In this document: positions 1 to 7,655 of the stretch, piece after piece | Position numbering within the stretch: position 1 is the stretch's first letter | Layout of the letters: every line of letters begins with the position of its first letter | Assembly: GCA_902798835.1 (NCBI GenBank) | Contig: CADBYN010000008.1 | Coordinates: forward strand, 1-37,689 | Direction: 5' to 3' | From: Candidatus Avelusimicrobium bubulum | Lineage (GTDB): Bacteria; Elusimicrobiota; Elusimicrobia; Elusimicrobiales; Elusimicrobiaceae | DNA: 37,689 bases | Made by a program: the position numbers and the translations under genes | Notes under the pieces: generated by a model | The model's input: the letters and a program-made list of their open reading frames with translations, nothing else | Told to the model about the DNA's origin: nothing | Database searches by the model: none

Positions 1-1
1 T

Positions 2-238
2 CTTTCCGGCGGCATGAAGAGAAGGGTCGCTCTGGCGAGAGCCCTGGCCTTTGACTGCGGCATGCTCCTTTTAGACGAGCCCTTCAAGGGCATGGATGCA
101 GCGCTGAGAGACCGCGTCCTGCGCGTCACGGCGGACGCTCTGGGGGATGCGGCGCTCCTGCTCATCACCCACAACGAGCGGGAGGCCCTTGCCCTCGGCT
201 GTCGCGTCCTGCGCTACGTGGACGGACGATTTATATAA
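2..238 (+). CDS. ABC transporter ATP-binding subunit, C-terminal part (5' truncated by window edge)
   Basis: The reading frame is open from the window edge and begins with the ABC signature LSGGMKRRVALARAL. The Walker B segment GMLLLDEPFKGMD follows, then the H-loop LLITHNERE. These are the hallmark motifs of the nucleotide-binding subunit that powers an ABC importer at the inner membrane. The sub-type is not certain; the LSGGM(K/R)xRVALARAL and DEPF wording is typical of the nitrate/sulfonate/taurine/thiamine-precursor importer group. The Walker A half lies outside the window. The first 180 bases are about 64% G+C by count, well above the following dap genes, which suggests a different history. 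A strong terminator follows directly. Confidence 0.85.
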   Translation, partial: LSGGMKRRVALARALAFDCGMLLLDEPFKGMDAALRDRVLRVTADALGDAALLLITHNEREALALGCRVLRYVDGRFI

Positions 239-241
239 CGG

Positions 242-290
242 AAATACCGCACAAAGCAATCTATGAAGACTGCTTGTGCGGTATTTTTTC
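242..290 (+). terminator. Intrinsic terminator after the ABC gene
   Basis: A 13-bp perfect stem joins 242-254 with 274-286. It is extended by GCA/TGC (256-258 with 271-273) across a one-base bulge, and a T run follows to 289. It starts 3 bases after the ABC stop codon. On the minus strand the same hairpin has only a weak T run, so termination in that direction is less certain. Confidence 0.9.
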
Positions 291-467
291 ACACTTCATC
301 CCGGGTTTTACGGTTAAATAAATTCCGCACACCGAGGAAATTAAAAATAACACAAGCAAACATCCGTGCCAAAAATTCGGACCAAATTCCATTTTACGGG
401 AATTCATATCGGTTGTAGGTTGCGTTGGAAGGACTGAATTTTGCATAGTATCGTTTTGTTCTGGCAT
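261..467 (-). CDS. Small single-pass membrane protein, unknown function (68 aa)
   Basis: This short reading frame is divergent from dapA. Upstream of its ATG there is a good ribosome binding site (AGAGGA, 5 bases before the start), and about 28 bases upstream an extended -10 TGCTATAAT. The protein has a polar, Asn/Gln/Thr-rich N-terminal half of about 30 residues. One hydrophobic stretch follows at about residues 33-53 (CLLVLFLISSVCGIYL), then a short basic tail (KCEKIPHKQSS). The last codons run into the terminator hairpin of the converging ABC gene, which is a point against it. I recognise no family. It rests on its translation signals and membrane segment rather than on homology, so it could be spurious. 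Confidence 0.45.
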   Translation of the reverse strand: MPEQNDTMQNSVLPTQPTTDMNSRKMEFGPNFWHGCLLVLFLISSVCGIYLTVKPGMKCEKIPHKQSS

Positions 468-494
468 AAAATTCCTCTAAAAATAAGTTACTTT

Positions 495-503
495 ATTATA
501 GCA
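495..503 (-). promoter_or_regulatory. Extended -10 promoter for the small membrane protein
   Basis: The minus strand reads TGCTATAAT (TATAAT at 500-495, TGC at 503-501), a perfect extended -10. No convincing -35 is seen. The predicted start is near 488, giving a leader of about 20 bases before the ATG at 467. The divergent dapA transcript must start nearby; TACAAT at 513-518 (+) is a possible but poorly supported -10. Confidence 0.5.
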
Positions 504-537
504 ATTAAATTGTACAATATGGAAAACTGGAGGATCT

Positions 538-1422
538 ATGCTAACAGGTATTTTTACTGCGTTACCCACCCCTTTTTTAAAGGACGGCTCTTTAGATGCT
601 GCCCACCTTACCAAATTGGTTGAAGCCCAGCTTGTGGCCGGCGTGCATGGTGTAGTGCTGCTGGGAACTACCGCCGAAACACCCACACTTACCGATAAAG
701 AAAAGAAACAAATTTTAGATATTTGTGTTCCTCTGCTAAAAGGAAAAGTGCAAATTATCATTGGCGCCGGAACTAACGATACCGTTTCTACGGTAGCCAA
801 CGTAAAAGAAATTTCCCGTTACAAACCCGATGCGGCATTGGTAGTTACTCCGTATTACAACAAACCAAATCCGTCGGGATTAATTGCACACTACAAAGCA
901 GCGGCCAAAGTGGGTATTCCTTTAGTAATGTACCATATCCCCGGCCGAACAGGGCTCAAAGTATCTTCCCAAGTGCTGGCCGATTTACTTGAACAAGTCC
1001 CGCAACTGGTTGGCATTAAAGAATGTAATTACGACATGAGCCAAGTTACCGATACCGCTGTAAAATACTCCAGCAAATTAAGTTATTTCTGCGGAAACGA
1101 CGAGCTTTTACCACAATTTTTGTCGATAGGAGCCTGTGGGGCGGTTAGCGCGGCGGCCAGCGTTTTAGCTCCCGGTTTTGTAAAACTTTACAACCTCTTT
1201 AACGCGGGTAAAACACACGAAGCGTTTGCCTTGTTTACCCAAATTTACCCGCTTATCAAAGCGTGTTATTTTGAAACGAACCCTACGTGCATTAAATACA
1301 TGCTCTACAAATTAGGCTTTGGCACACAAACGGTGCGTGCGCCTTTGGGGGAAATCTCTAAAGAAAACAAGGCCAAAATTGATGAACTGCTTGCAAATAT
1401 AAACAAGGAATTTTTAATTTAA
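538..1422 (+). CDS. dapA: 4-hydroxy-tetrahydrodipicolinate synthase
   Basis: DapA condenses pyruvate with aspartate semialdehyde in the first committed step of the diaminopimelate/lysine branch, in the cytoplasm. The 294-residue length matches the family. The Schiff-base lysine is K161 in GIKECN. The catalytic threonines lie in LLGTTAE (43-44 region), and the tyrosine is Y132 in MYHIPGRTG, where many homologues have YNVPGRT. The start has a good GGAGG site 4 bases upstream. It heads a compact set in which asd starts 1 base after its stop and dapB and the MurC-like gene overlap in turn, so precursor synthesis and its use in peptidoglycan appear co-expressed. Confidence 0.96.
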   Translation: MLTGIFTALPTPFLKDGSLDAAHLTKLVEAQLVAGVHGVVLLGTTAETPTLTDKEKKQILDICVPLLKGKVQIIIGAGTNDTVSTVANVKEISRYKPDAALVVTPYYNKPNPSGLIAHYKAAAKVGIPLVMYHIPGRTGLKVSSQVLADLLEQVPQLVGIKECNYDMSQVTDTAVKYSSKLSYFCGNDELLPQFLSIGACGAVSAAASVLAPGFVKLYNLFNAGKTHEAFALFTQIYPLIKACYFETNPTCIKYMLYKLGFGTQTVRAPLGEISKENKAKIDELLANINKEFLI

Positions 1423-1423
1423 T

Positions 1424-2305
1424 ATGACAACAGTCGGCATTATTGGAATTAACGGCATGGTTGGGCAAAAAATGTTAGCCCAATTACAAAAAATCAAAAC
1501 TCCTTTCGAACTTAAAACGTTCGGACGTCAGGATGAAATCCCCACGCTGGATATTGCCGTGTTATGCACGGATAATCCGGTGAGTGCACAACTTGTTCCC
1601 GCGCTTAAAAACCGTGTGAAATTTATGGTGGATATGTCCTCCGAGTTTCGCATGAGCGAAGGCGTCCCGCTGGTCATTCCGGAAATTAATCCGCAGGCCA
1701 TCACTCAAAACACACAACTAATCGCCAGCCCCAATTGCACAACGACAGGACTGGTAATGAGTTTGGCCCCACTGCGCAATTTTTATCATATTACCGAAGC
1801 CTTTTTTTGCTCGTACCAAGCCATTAGCGGCGGCGGGAAAAAACTATTAGATGATTTCCACACGCCAGGCTCTCTATACGAAAAAAATTGCGTGCCGCTT
1901 ATCGGCAGCATCCAACCCAATGGCCACACGAGCGAAGAATTAAAAGGATTGTATGAAACGCGCAAAATTATGGATTGGCCGCACATCAAAGTGTATTGTC
2001 ACACCGTGCGTGTGGGCGTGGAAAATTCTCACTCCTTAGGCGTTACTATTAAGGCAAAAGAAAATTTTGATTTGGAACAAGTTAAAAACGTGTGGAGCAA
2101 ATTTCCTAATTTAGTTTATAGCGAAAAAGTAGTCACACCTAAAGAAGTCAGCGGCAAAGAAGAAACCTTTATTTGCCGCTTGCGTGCTGACGTAGAAGAC
2201 CCAAAAATTATTCACTACTTTGTAACCTTTGACAACTTGCTTAAAGGGGCTGCCATGAACGGACGGCAAATTGTAGAATTGTTATTGGAGCGATTTTTTA
2301 AATGA
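1424..2305 (+). CDS. asd: Aspartate-semialdehyde dehydrogenase
   Basis: Asd reduces aspartyl phosphate with NADPH to aspartate semialdehyde, the substrate of DapA. The N-terminal Rossmann motif GIIGINGMVGQ (residues 5-15) is present. The catalytic cysteine is C105 in SPNCTTTG, and SYQAISGGGKK (130-140) matches the family's conserved YQAxSGxG block. A histidine-containing segment, CHTVRVGVENSHS, follows. At 293 residues it is shorter than the usual 330-370, so it belongs to a compact version of the family. It starts 1 base after dapA and its end overlaps the dapB start by 4 bases, consistent with translational coupling. Confidence 0.9.
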   Translation: MTTVGIIGINGMVGQKMLAQLQKIKTPFELKTFGRQDEIPTLDIAVLCTDNPVSAQLVPALKNRVKFMVDMSSEFRMSEGVPLVIPEINPQAITQNTQLIASPNCTTTGLVMSLAPLRNFYHITEAFFCSYQAISGGGKKLLDDFHTPGSLYEKNCVPLIGSIQPNGHTSEELKGLYETRKIMDWPHIKVYCHTVRVGVENSHSLGVTIKAKENFDLEQVKNVWSKFPNLVYSEKVVTPKEVSGKEETFICRLRADVEDPKIIHYFVTFDNLLKGAAMNGRQIVELLLERFFK

Positions 2306-2994
2306 AAAAATTAACAACAGTACGCGTACTATTAAACGGCGCAAACGGCAAAATGGGCCAAGCTATTGCACGGCTAATAAACGAAAACCCGCAAAAAAAT
2401 TTAGTCGTGTCAGCCAAACGTGAAGCCGGACAAACCGAGGTAAAAGAGCCCTTTGATATCGTCGTGGATTTTTCTACCCCACAAGGCGCGCAAGAAGCAT
2501 TTTTGCTCGCAAAAAAATATAAAAAACCGTTTTTAACCGGCACAACTAATTTGCCGGAACCGTTTTTGTTTAAGTTACAATCGGAAGAAAAAATCCCGGT
2601 ATTTTTTGCACCCAACGTAAGTTTGAGCGTGTATTTTTTCACCGAACTAGTCAAACAAGCGTGCAAGATGTATAAGGGATACGAAAAAGCCCTGCACGAA
2701 ATTCACCACGTGCACAAAAAAGATGCCCCTAGCGGCACCGCTAAACGTATCGCCGCGGAAATGGACCTGCCCGCAAGCCAAGTAACGTACGAGCGTATCG
2801 GCGAAACTGTCGGCACGCATAGCGCTACATTATCTAGCACGCTCGATGAAATTACGCTTACGCACAAAGCTATTAACCGCGATTTATTTGCCGCGTCGGT
2901 GCTCGACATTGCCGCGTGGCTCGTCAAACGGGCAGGTGGATTTTACACCATGAGCGATTTTGCAAAATTTAAATTAAAGGAAGCGAAAAAATGA
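2302..2994 (+). CDS. dapB: 4-hydroxy-tetrahydrodipicolinate reductase, short form
   Basis: DapB reduces the DapA product with NAD(P)H. The nucleotide-binding motif NGANGKMGQ is at residues 12-20. FTGTTN-like sequence (LTGTTN, 78-83) and the catalytic block EIHHVHKKDAPSGTA (133-147) are intact, with the H135-H136 pair and K140. It has 230 residues against about 270 in Escherichia coli. The missing part is the segment between the first Rossmann strand and the DFSTP motif, as in other compact DapB proteins. It overlaps asd by 4 bases and the next gene by 4 bases. Confidence 0.93.
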   Translation: MKKLTTVRVLLNGANGKMGQAIARLINENPQKNLVVSAKREAGQTEVKEPFDIVVDFSTPQGAQEAFLLAKKYKKPFLTGTTNLPEPFLFKLQSEEKIPVFFAPNVSLSVYFFTELVKQACKMYKGYEKALHEIHHVHKKDAPSGTAKRIAAEMDLPASQVTYERIGETVGTHSATLSSTLDEITLTHKAINRDLFAASVLDIAAWLVKRAGGFYTMSDFAKFKLKEAKK

Positions 2995-4406
2995 AAATTC
3001 ACTTTATAGGTATTGGCGGCGTAGGGATGAGTGCCCTCGCGCAACTTCATGCAATGAGCGGTGATGAAGTCACCGGATCAGACCGCTTAATCAGCAAAGG
3101 CTATACAGATATGGCCTTGTGGGATTATCTTAAGAAATTAAACATTAAACTTTTCCCGCAAGACGGAAGCGGTATTGATGAAACGACGCAGCTTGTCATT
3201 TTATCTTCCGCTATTGAAGAAGATAACCCTGAACTCGTCAAAGCCAAACAACTAAACATCCCCACCATGCACCGCAGCGAACTACTCGCCAAACACGTGG
3301 CCGAGCACCGCACGATTGCCGTCTCGGGCACCAGCGGCAAAAGCACCACCACCGCCATGGTCTATGATATTTTAGCCTTTGCGGGGATGAGCCCATCTGT
3401 CATTACGGGCGCGGCCATTTTGTCCTTGCAAAAAGAGCAAGGCGTCTTTGGTAACGTCTACAAAGGCAATAGCGATATTTTAGTCATTGAGGCCGACGAG
3501 AGCGACGGCTCTATCGTGAAATATCAACCGCATTTGGGCCTATGCCTCAACTTGCAAAAAGACCACAAAGAAATTGATATTTTGCAGGGATATTTCAAAC
3601 AGTTTATTTCACACTGCAAAACCGCCATCATTAACGCGGAAGAAGAAAATTTACGCACGCTTGGCGCGGAAAAATCGTTCGGCCTTTCATTGGGCGACGT
3701 GCATCCCACCAATATTACTGTGGACGGCTTTGGCTCAGATTTTACCATCCAAGGACAATCCTTCCGCTTGCAAATTCCCGGCGTACATAACGTGGCCAAT
3801 GCCACCGCCGCCGTGGCCGCCGCATTGCATATGGGCGTAGATTTGCAAACATGCGCCCAGGCCCTTAGCAAATTTACAGGGATTGCCCGCCGCTTTGCCT
3901 CCATCGGCAGTTACAACAAAATTGAAGTGGTGGATGATTTTGCCCACAATCCGCATAAACTGGCTGCCACCATTGCCGCGGCACATTTGCGCGGCAAACG
4001 CGTTTTGGCGTTTTATCAGCCGCACGCATTTGCTTCTATTAAACTTTTGACGCACGAATTTGTGGAAAGTTTTGCTAAAAGTATCGGCGAGAACGACCAC
4101 TTGTGGCTGACCGAAGTGTATTACCCGGGCGGAACTATCCCCGACGGAATTACCTGCAAAACGGTGTACGAAGGTCTTAAAAAACGCGGCGTAAATGTGT
4201 CTTACGAAGCGTGCCGCGAGCGCATTTTAGCGCAAATGGCGGCCGCCGCCCAGCCGGGGGATATTTTACTAGTGCTCGGCGCGCGCGACCCCACCTTAAC
4301 GGACTTTGCCCGCAAGTTACTGGCGGGGCTGCGCATCGCACAAAGTTTATGCAACTGCTCTAAATGTATGCTGGGCAACTGTTGCATGGCCTTTGAGAAA
4401 AAATAA
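2991..4406 (+). CDS. MurC/Mpl-family Mur ligase, divergent, with Cys-rich C-terminal tail
   Basis: The fold is that of a UDP-N-acetylmuramate-alanine ligase, which adds the first amino acid of the peptidoglycan stem peptide with ATP. The UDP-binding start HFIGIGGVGMSALAQ (4-18) and SSAIEEDNPE (72-81) are present, as are the ATP-binding loop GTSGKST (113-119), EADESDGS (168-174), and the C-terminal-domain segment VVDDFAHNP. Two features are unusual. The loop is GTSGKST where MurC and Mpl normally have GTHGKTT. The last 18 residues carry five cysteines (454, 456, 459, 464 and 465: CNCSKCMLGNCC), a possible metal site. It overlaps dapB by 4 bases. It may be the cell's MurC or a paralogue with another muropeptide substrate; the window cannot tell. 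Confidence 0.8.
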   Translation: MKIHFIGIGGVGMSALAQLHAMSGDEVTGSDRLISKGYTDMALWDYLKKLNIKLFPQDGSGIDETTQLVILSSAIEEDNPELVKAKQLNIPTMHRSELLAKHVAEHRTIAVSGTSGKSTTTAMVYDILAFAGMSPSVITGAAILSLQKEQGVFGNVYKGNSDILVIEADESDGSIVKYQPHLGLCLNLQKDHKEIDILQGYFKQFISHCKTAIINAEEENLRTLGAEKSFGLSLGDVHPTNITVDGFGSDFTIQGQSFRLQIPGVHNVANATAAVAAALHMGVDLQTCAQALSKFTGIARRFASIGSYNKIEVVDDFAHNPHKLAATIAAAHLRGKRVLAFYQPHAFASIKLLTHEFVESFAKSIGENDHLWLTEVYYPGGTIPDGITCKTVYEGLKKRGVNVSYEACRERILAQMAAAAQPGDILLVLGARDPTLTDFARKLLAGLRIAQSLCNCSKCMLGNCCMAFEKK

Positions 4407-4410
4407 TTCT

Positions 4411-5010
4411 ATGGGAAGAGCGTTCTTATTCTTTGTTGGGCTTATTCTTACTATCTGCATCTTTACGGCAAGTCCTATACCGGCTTGGCTCATTTGGGTA
4501 GTATTATTTAGTGTATTCTTTTCTTTTTTGTCCATCAAAAAGAAAACGCCGGAACAACCCAATTTTCAAAGCCAAGTACATAAAAAAGACGAATACGAAA
4601 CCCTTTGCGACTTATATCGGGAGGCATTTGCACATAACGATTTTGAGGCGTTGCAAGCGTTAGCCAAGGAATTTGCCTGCGGGGGAGCCGCTGACTATTG
4701 GCAAAATAATACGGATGCCAAGCAGAAAATAGCACAAGGCGTAAAGAAATTGGCGGAGGTTGTAGAATCCGACAACGCCCCACGAGAACCCGAACTAGAA
4801 GACTTTTGGTATGCGGGGCTTATGTACGAATTTGGTTTTGAATGCGAGCCCGACTTGAACAAAGCCATAGAATATTTTGAAAAAGCCCTCACCACCAAAA
4901 CTTGTTGGAGCCATTTAGGAGATGAAAATAAATCTTTGCGCATCAAAGTAGAAAAAGAATTACGGCAAATTAATTCGTTACTGGCTGACATACAATTTAA
5001 GCAAAAATAA
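4411..5010 (+). CDS. Membrane-anchored protein with a Sel1-like repeat, unknown function
   Basis: The start is set at 4411, just after the MurC-like stop; an upstream in-frame ATG at 4306 lies inside that gene. The ribosome binding site is weak. The 199-residue protein begins with a hydrophobic hairpin (about residues 5-38, two short segments around PIPAW), followed by a basic KKK stretch. A soluble helical region then follows, rich in acidic and aromatic residues. Residues around FWYAGLMYEFGFECE and DLNKAIEYFEKAL fit one Sel1-like repeat, a TPR-related protein-binding unit. It probably faces the cytoplasm from the inner membrane. The role is unknown, and it may share a transcript with the dap genes. 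Confidence 0.75.
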   Translation: MGRAFLFFVGLILTICIFTASPIPAWLIWVVLFSVFFSFLSIKKKTPEQPNFQSQVHKKDEYETLCDLYREAFAHNDFEALQALAKEFACGGAADYWQNNTDAKQKIAQGVKKLAEVVESDNAPREPELEDFWYAGLMYEFGFECEPDLNKAIEYFEKALTTKTCWSHLGDENKSLRIKVEKELRQINSLLADIQFKQK

Positions 5011-5028
5011 ACTTCACACAAAACTTTT

Positions 5029-5442
5029 ATGAAAGAAAATTCTAAAAACCCACAAACTGCAAAGCAAGAACCTATATCGTCTTTTGGATGTTTGATGTTT
5101 GTGTTGTTGGGTCTTTTAATCCTTCTTGTTTTCTTTGGAACTATGCACGCATACGGGGCAATGGGCCTATTAGGCACGGCAACCGTCCTATTATGTGTGA
5201 TAAAAGGTATTGAATTTTGTCTTAGCCGTTTCAAATTGCGTATTATTTCACCAAACAGATTTGCTTTATGGCTCGTCTTATCCTTCTTTTTGGGATTGGC
5301 TATCGGAGCGTTAATATATGGTTTCTGCGTAAAAAAAGAATACCTATATTGTTTAGCAGGAGTTAGTACCGTAGCGGCCGCATTCCCTTATTGGAAAGCA
5401 CTATCCAAAATTACTTTTGAAAAGAAAGATAAACCTAATTAA
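5029..5442 (+). CDS. Small polytopic membrane protein, unknown function (137 aa)
   Basis: After a polar N-terminus of about 17 residues there are four hydrophobic segments. They lie roughly at residues 18-38, 42-58, 80-103 and 105-120, and end in a charged tail (KKDKPN). No family is recognised. It lies 18 bases after the Sel1-like gene in the same direction, so the two probably form the tail of the dap transcript. Its last 8 bases overlap the 3' end of the oppositely oriented pth gene, and no terminator is visible between the converging operons. The ribosome binding site is weak. Confidence 0.65.
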   Translation: MKENSKNPQTAKQEPISSFGCLMFVLLGLLILLVFFGTMHAYGAMGLLGTATVLLCVIKGIEFCLSRFKLRIISPNRFALWLVLSFFLGLAIGALIYGFCVKKEYLYCLAGVSTVAAAFPYWKALSKITFEKKDKPN

Positions 5443-5995
5443 ACTGATTCATGGCCTTTTGCAGGCCGTCTTTGAAATAAGTTTCCAGCGCACAGACCGC
5501 GCGCTCGAGGGCAGGCTCCAACAATTTTTCTTCGTCCCGGGAGAATTTTCCCAGTACAAAATTTACTAAATCAAATTTTTCGGGTTTAGGGCCAATGCCT
5601 AAACGCAAGCGGGCAATTTTGTCCGTACCCAACTGCTCAATGATGTGTTTCATGCCTTTTTGGCCGCCGGCCGAGCCGTTGCCGCGCAGACGCAACTTAC
5701 CTACGTCCAAAGATACATCATCAAAACACACAATCACGCGCTCGGGCGTAATTTTATAAAACCGGGCCAGGCTGCTAACAGCCTGACCCGATAAATTCAT
5801 ATACGTGTGGGGTTTTAACAAAAACACCTCATGCCCCGCCACGGATACTTTGGCATATTCTCCCAGCTTTTGCCAGGGTTTCCACTGTGCTTCCCATTCA
5901 CGAGCTGCCGCATCCACAATGCGAAAACCTGCATTGTGCCGCGTGCGCTCGTATTCAGGGCCCGGGTTACCCAAGCCAGCCAGGAGATATTGCAT
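5435..5995 (-). CDS. pth: Peptidyl-tRNA hydrolase
   Basis: Pth releases tRNA from peptidyl-tRNA that drops off ribosomes. Family motifs are clear: GLGNPGPEYERTRHN at residues 7-21 with N10 and the catalytic H20, then HTYMNLSGQAV, and the Asp-containing CFDDVSLDVG. GSAGGQKGMKHI and RLRLGIGPKP follow. The 186-residue length is normal. It starts 3 bases after the rplY stop, so it is probably translated by coupling; the upstream site is poor. It is the last gene of glmU-prs-rplY-pth. Confidence 0.96.
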   Translation of the reverse strand: MQYLLAGLGNPGPEYERTRHNAGFRIVDAAAREWEAQWKPWQKLGEYAKVSVAGHEVFLLKPHTYMNLSGQAVSSLARFYKITPERVIVCFDDVSLDVGKLRLRGNGSAGGQKGMKHIIEQLGTDKIARLRLGIGPKPEKFDLVNFVLGKFSRDEEKLLEPALERAVCALETYFKDGLQKAMNQFN

Positions 5996-5998
5996 AAA

Positions 5999-6682
5999 CT
6001 ATTTCTTAGCGGCTTCCGTACCTTTGGTAAGGTTCCCTTCTTCGTCTTTCTTACCTTTGGTAGAAGAGCTTTCCGGTTGAGCAGCGGCGGCGTCAGCAGC
6101 AGCGGCAGCAGGAGCGGGAGTTTCTTCATCTTTCGGAATAGCCAAGTGCACCACAGGCGCTTCTTTGTCGGTAATGAGTTCTACGCCTTCGGGCAATTTG
6201 ATGTCACCCGCCACGATACCTTTGTTGATGGTCATGGGGGTAATATCTACCACAATTTCGTGTGGGATGGCACTTACTAAAGCGCGTACTTCAATTTCGC
6301 GCATAATGTGTTCCACGATAGCACCGTATTGGGCAATATCAGCAGAAGTTCCTTCCAAACGGATCGGCACGACCACATCCATTTTGTCTTTCATGCTTAC
6401 GCGTTGAAAGTCGGCATGGATCGGGCGGTCGGTTACGGCGTGATATTGAACTTCTTTCACGAGCGCGAGTTCGGCCTTCCCGTTTAAGGTGATTTCTACT
6501 AACGTATTCTTACCGGCTTTAATGATTTTATCCAAATCTTTTACGCTTACGGTTACGCTAACAGGTTCTTTATGCCCGCCGTATACTACGGCCGGGATGT
6601 TTTTTTCCGCTCTAATTTTGGATAGAGCGCCTTTGACGCCAATGCCTTCACGAGTGGCGGCAGAGATAGTTACTTTTTCCAT
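5999..6682 (-). CDS. rplY: 50S ribosomal protein L25 (Ctc/TL5 long form)
   Basis: L25 binds 5S rRNA in the large subunit. The N-terminal domain (about residues 1-90) has the family pattern KIRAEKNIPAVVYGG and VQYHAVTDRPIHADFQRV. It is followed by the second beta domain of the long TL5/Ctc form (about 95-180, ending in PEGVELITDKEAPVVHLA). Residues about 187-227 form an Ala/Pro-rich then charged low-complexity tail. The start has a perfect GGAGG 7 bases upstream. The gene order glmU-prs-ctc-pth matches that of Bacillus subtilis, where ctc is stress induced; whether that holds here is unknown. Confidence 0.95.
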   Translation of the reverse strand: MEKVTISAATREGIGVKGALSKIRAEKNIPAVVYGGHKEPVSVTVSVKDLDKIIKAGKNTLVEITLNGKAELALVKEVQYHAVTDRPIHADFQRVSMKDKMDVVVPIRLEGTSADIAQYGAIVEHIMREIEVRALVSAIPHEIVVDITPMTINKGIVAGDIKLPEGVELITDKEAPVVHLAIPKDEETPAPAAAAADAAAAQPESSSTKGKKDEEGNLTKGTEAAKK

Positions 6683-6710
6683 CTTGTATTTCCTCCAAGT
6701 ATTTTAGAAA

Positions 6711-7655
6711 TTACATAAACATACCACTAATGGATTGACCATTGTGGTTGCGTTGGATAGCGTCTGCTAAAATATGTGACACAGACAGCGTTTCCACTTT
6801 TGGTCCCAAATCACGCATCGGCAAAGAATCGGTAATCACCAGCTTTTTAATGCTGCTGGCGTTGATCTTTTCTATAGCATTTCGTGATAAAAGGCCATGG
6901 GCACATGCGGCATACACTTCGCGTGCACCCTGTTCTTTAATTTTATTGGCTACGGTAGTAAGGGTTCCTGCCGTATCTACAATATCATCAAAAATAATAC
7001 ATATTTTGTCTTTCACGTCCCCGATGACGTTATAGACTACTGCTTCGTTTGGTTTGGGGCGACGTTTATCAATAATAACTAACCCCGCATCCATTTTGGC
7101 AGCAAATTTGCGGGCACGTTCCACACCCCCCACATCCGGGGAAATTACGACTAAATCTTCACGTTTAAAAGCATCAAAATATTCTAAAAACACTTTGCGC
7201 GCACGCAAGTGATCCACGGGAATATCAAAAAATCCCTGAATTTGACCAGCGTGTAAATCAATTGCCATCACGCGGTCCGCACCGGCTTGGGTAATTAAAT
7301 TACAAGCCAATTTGGCAGTGATAGGTACACGTGGGGAAGCCTTGCGATCGGCACGTGCGTAGCCAAAATACGGAATAACAGCCGTAATCTTCCCTGCGCT
7401 GGCACGCTTGAACGTGTCAATCATAATCAAAAGTTCCATCAAGTTTTCATTGACGGGCGGACACGTCGGCTGGATGAGATAGCAATCATGTGCGCGAACG
7501 GATTCCAAAAGCTGCACATCAACTTCCCCATCGGCAAAACGCTCCACGCGTAATTTGCCAAGTTCCATACCTAAGTGTTCGCAGATTTTTTGAGCCAAAG
7601 GCAAGTTGGCATTGCCGGAAAAAATGCGTAAATCGCCGTTTACACTTTTAGTCAT
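6711..7655 (-). CDS. prs: Ribose-phosphate pyrophosphokinase
   Basis: Prs makes PRPP from ribose 5-phosphate and ATP for nucleotide, His and Trp synthesis. Class I motifs are present in order: FSGNANLPLAQKI near the N-terminus, then FADGEVDVQL and IQPTCPPVNENLMELL. Next come IPYFGYARADRK and MAIDLHAGQIQGFF, and the PRPP loop IFDDIVDTAGTL. Its 314 residues fit the family. The start overlaps the end of glmU by 8 bases. The known order glmU-prs places UDP-GlcNAc and PRPP synthesis on one transcript. Confidence 0.97.
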   Translation of the reverse strand: MTKSVNGDLRIFSGNANLPLAQKICEHLGMELGKLRVERFADGEVDVQLLESVRAHDCYLIQPTCPPVNENLMELLIMIDTFKRASAGKITAVIPYFGYARADRKASPRVPITAKLACNLITQAGADRVMAIDLHAGQIQGFFDIPVDHLRARKVFLEYFDAFKREDLVVISPDVGGVERARKFAAKMDAGLVIIDKRRPKPNEAVVYNVIGDVKDKICIIFDDIVDTAGTLTTVANKIKEQGAREVYAACAHGLLSRNAIEKINASSIKKLVITDSLPMRDLGPKVETLSVSHILADAIQRNHNGQSISGMFM

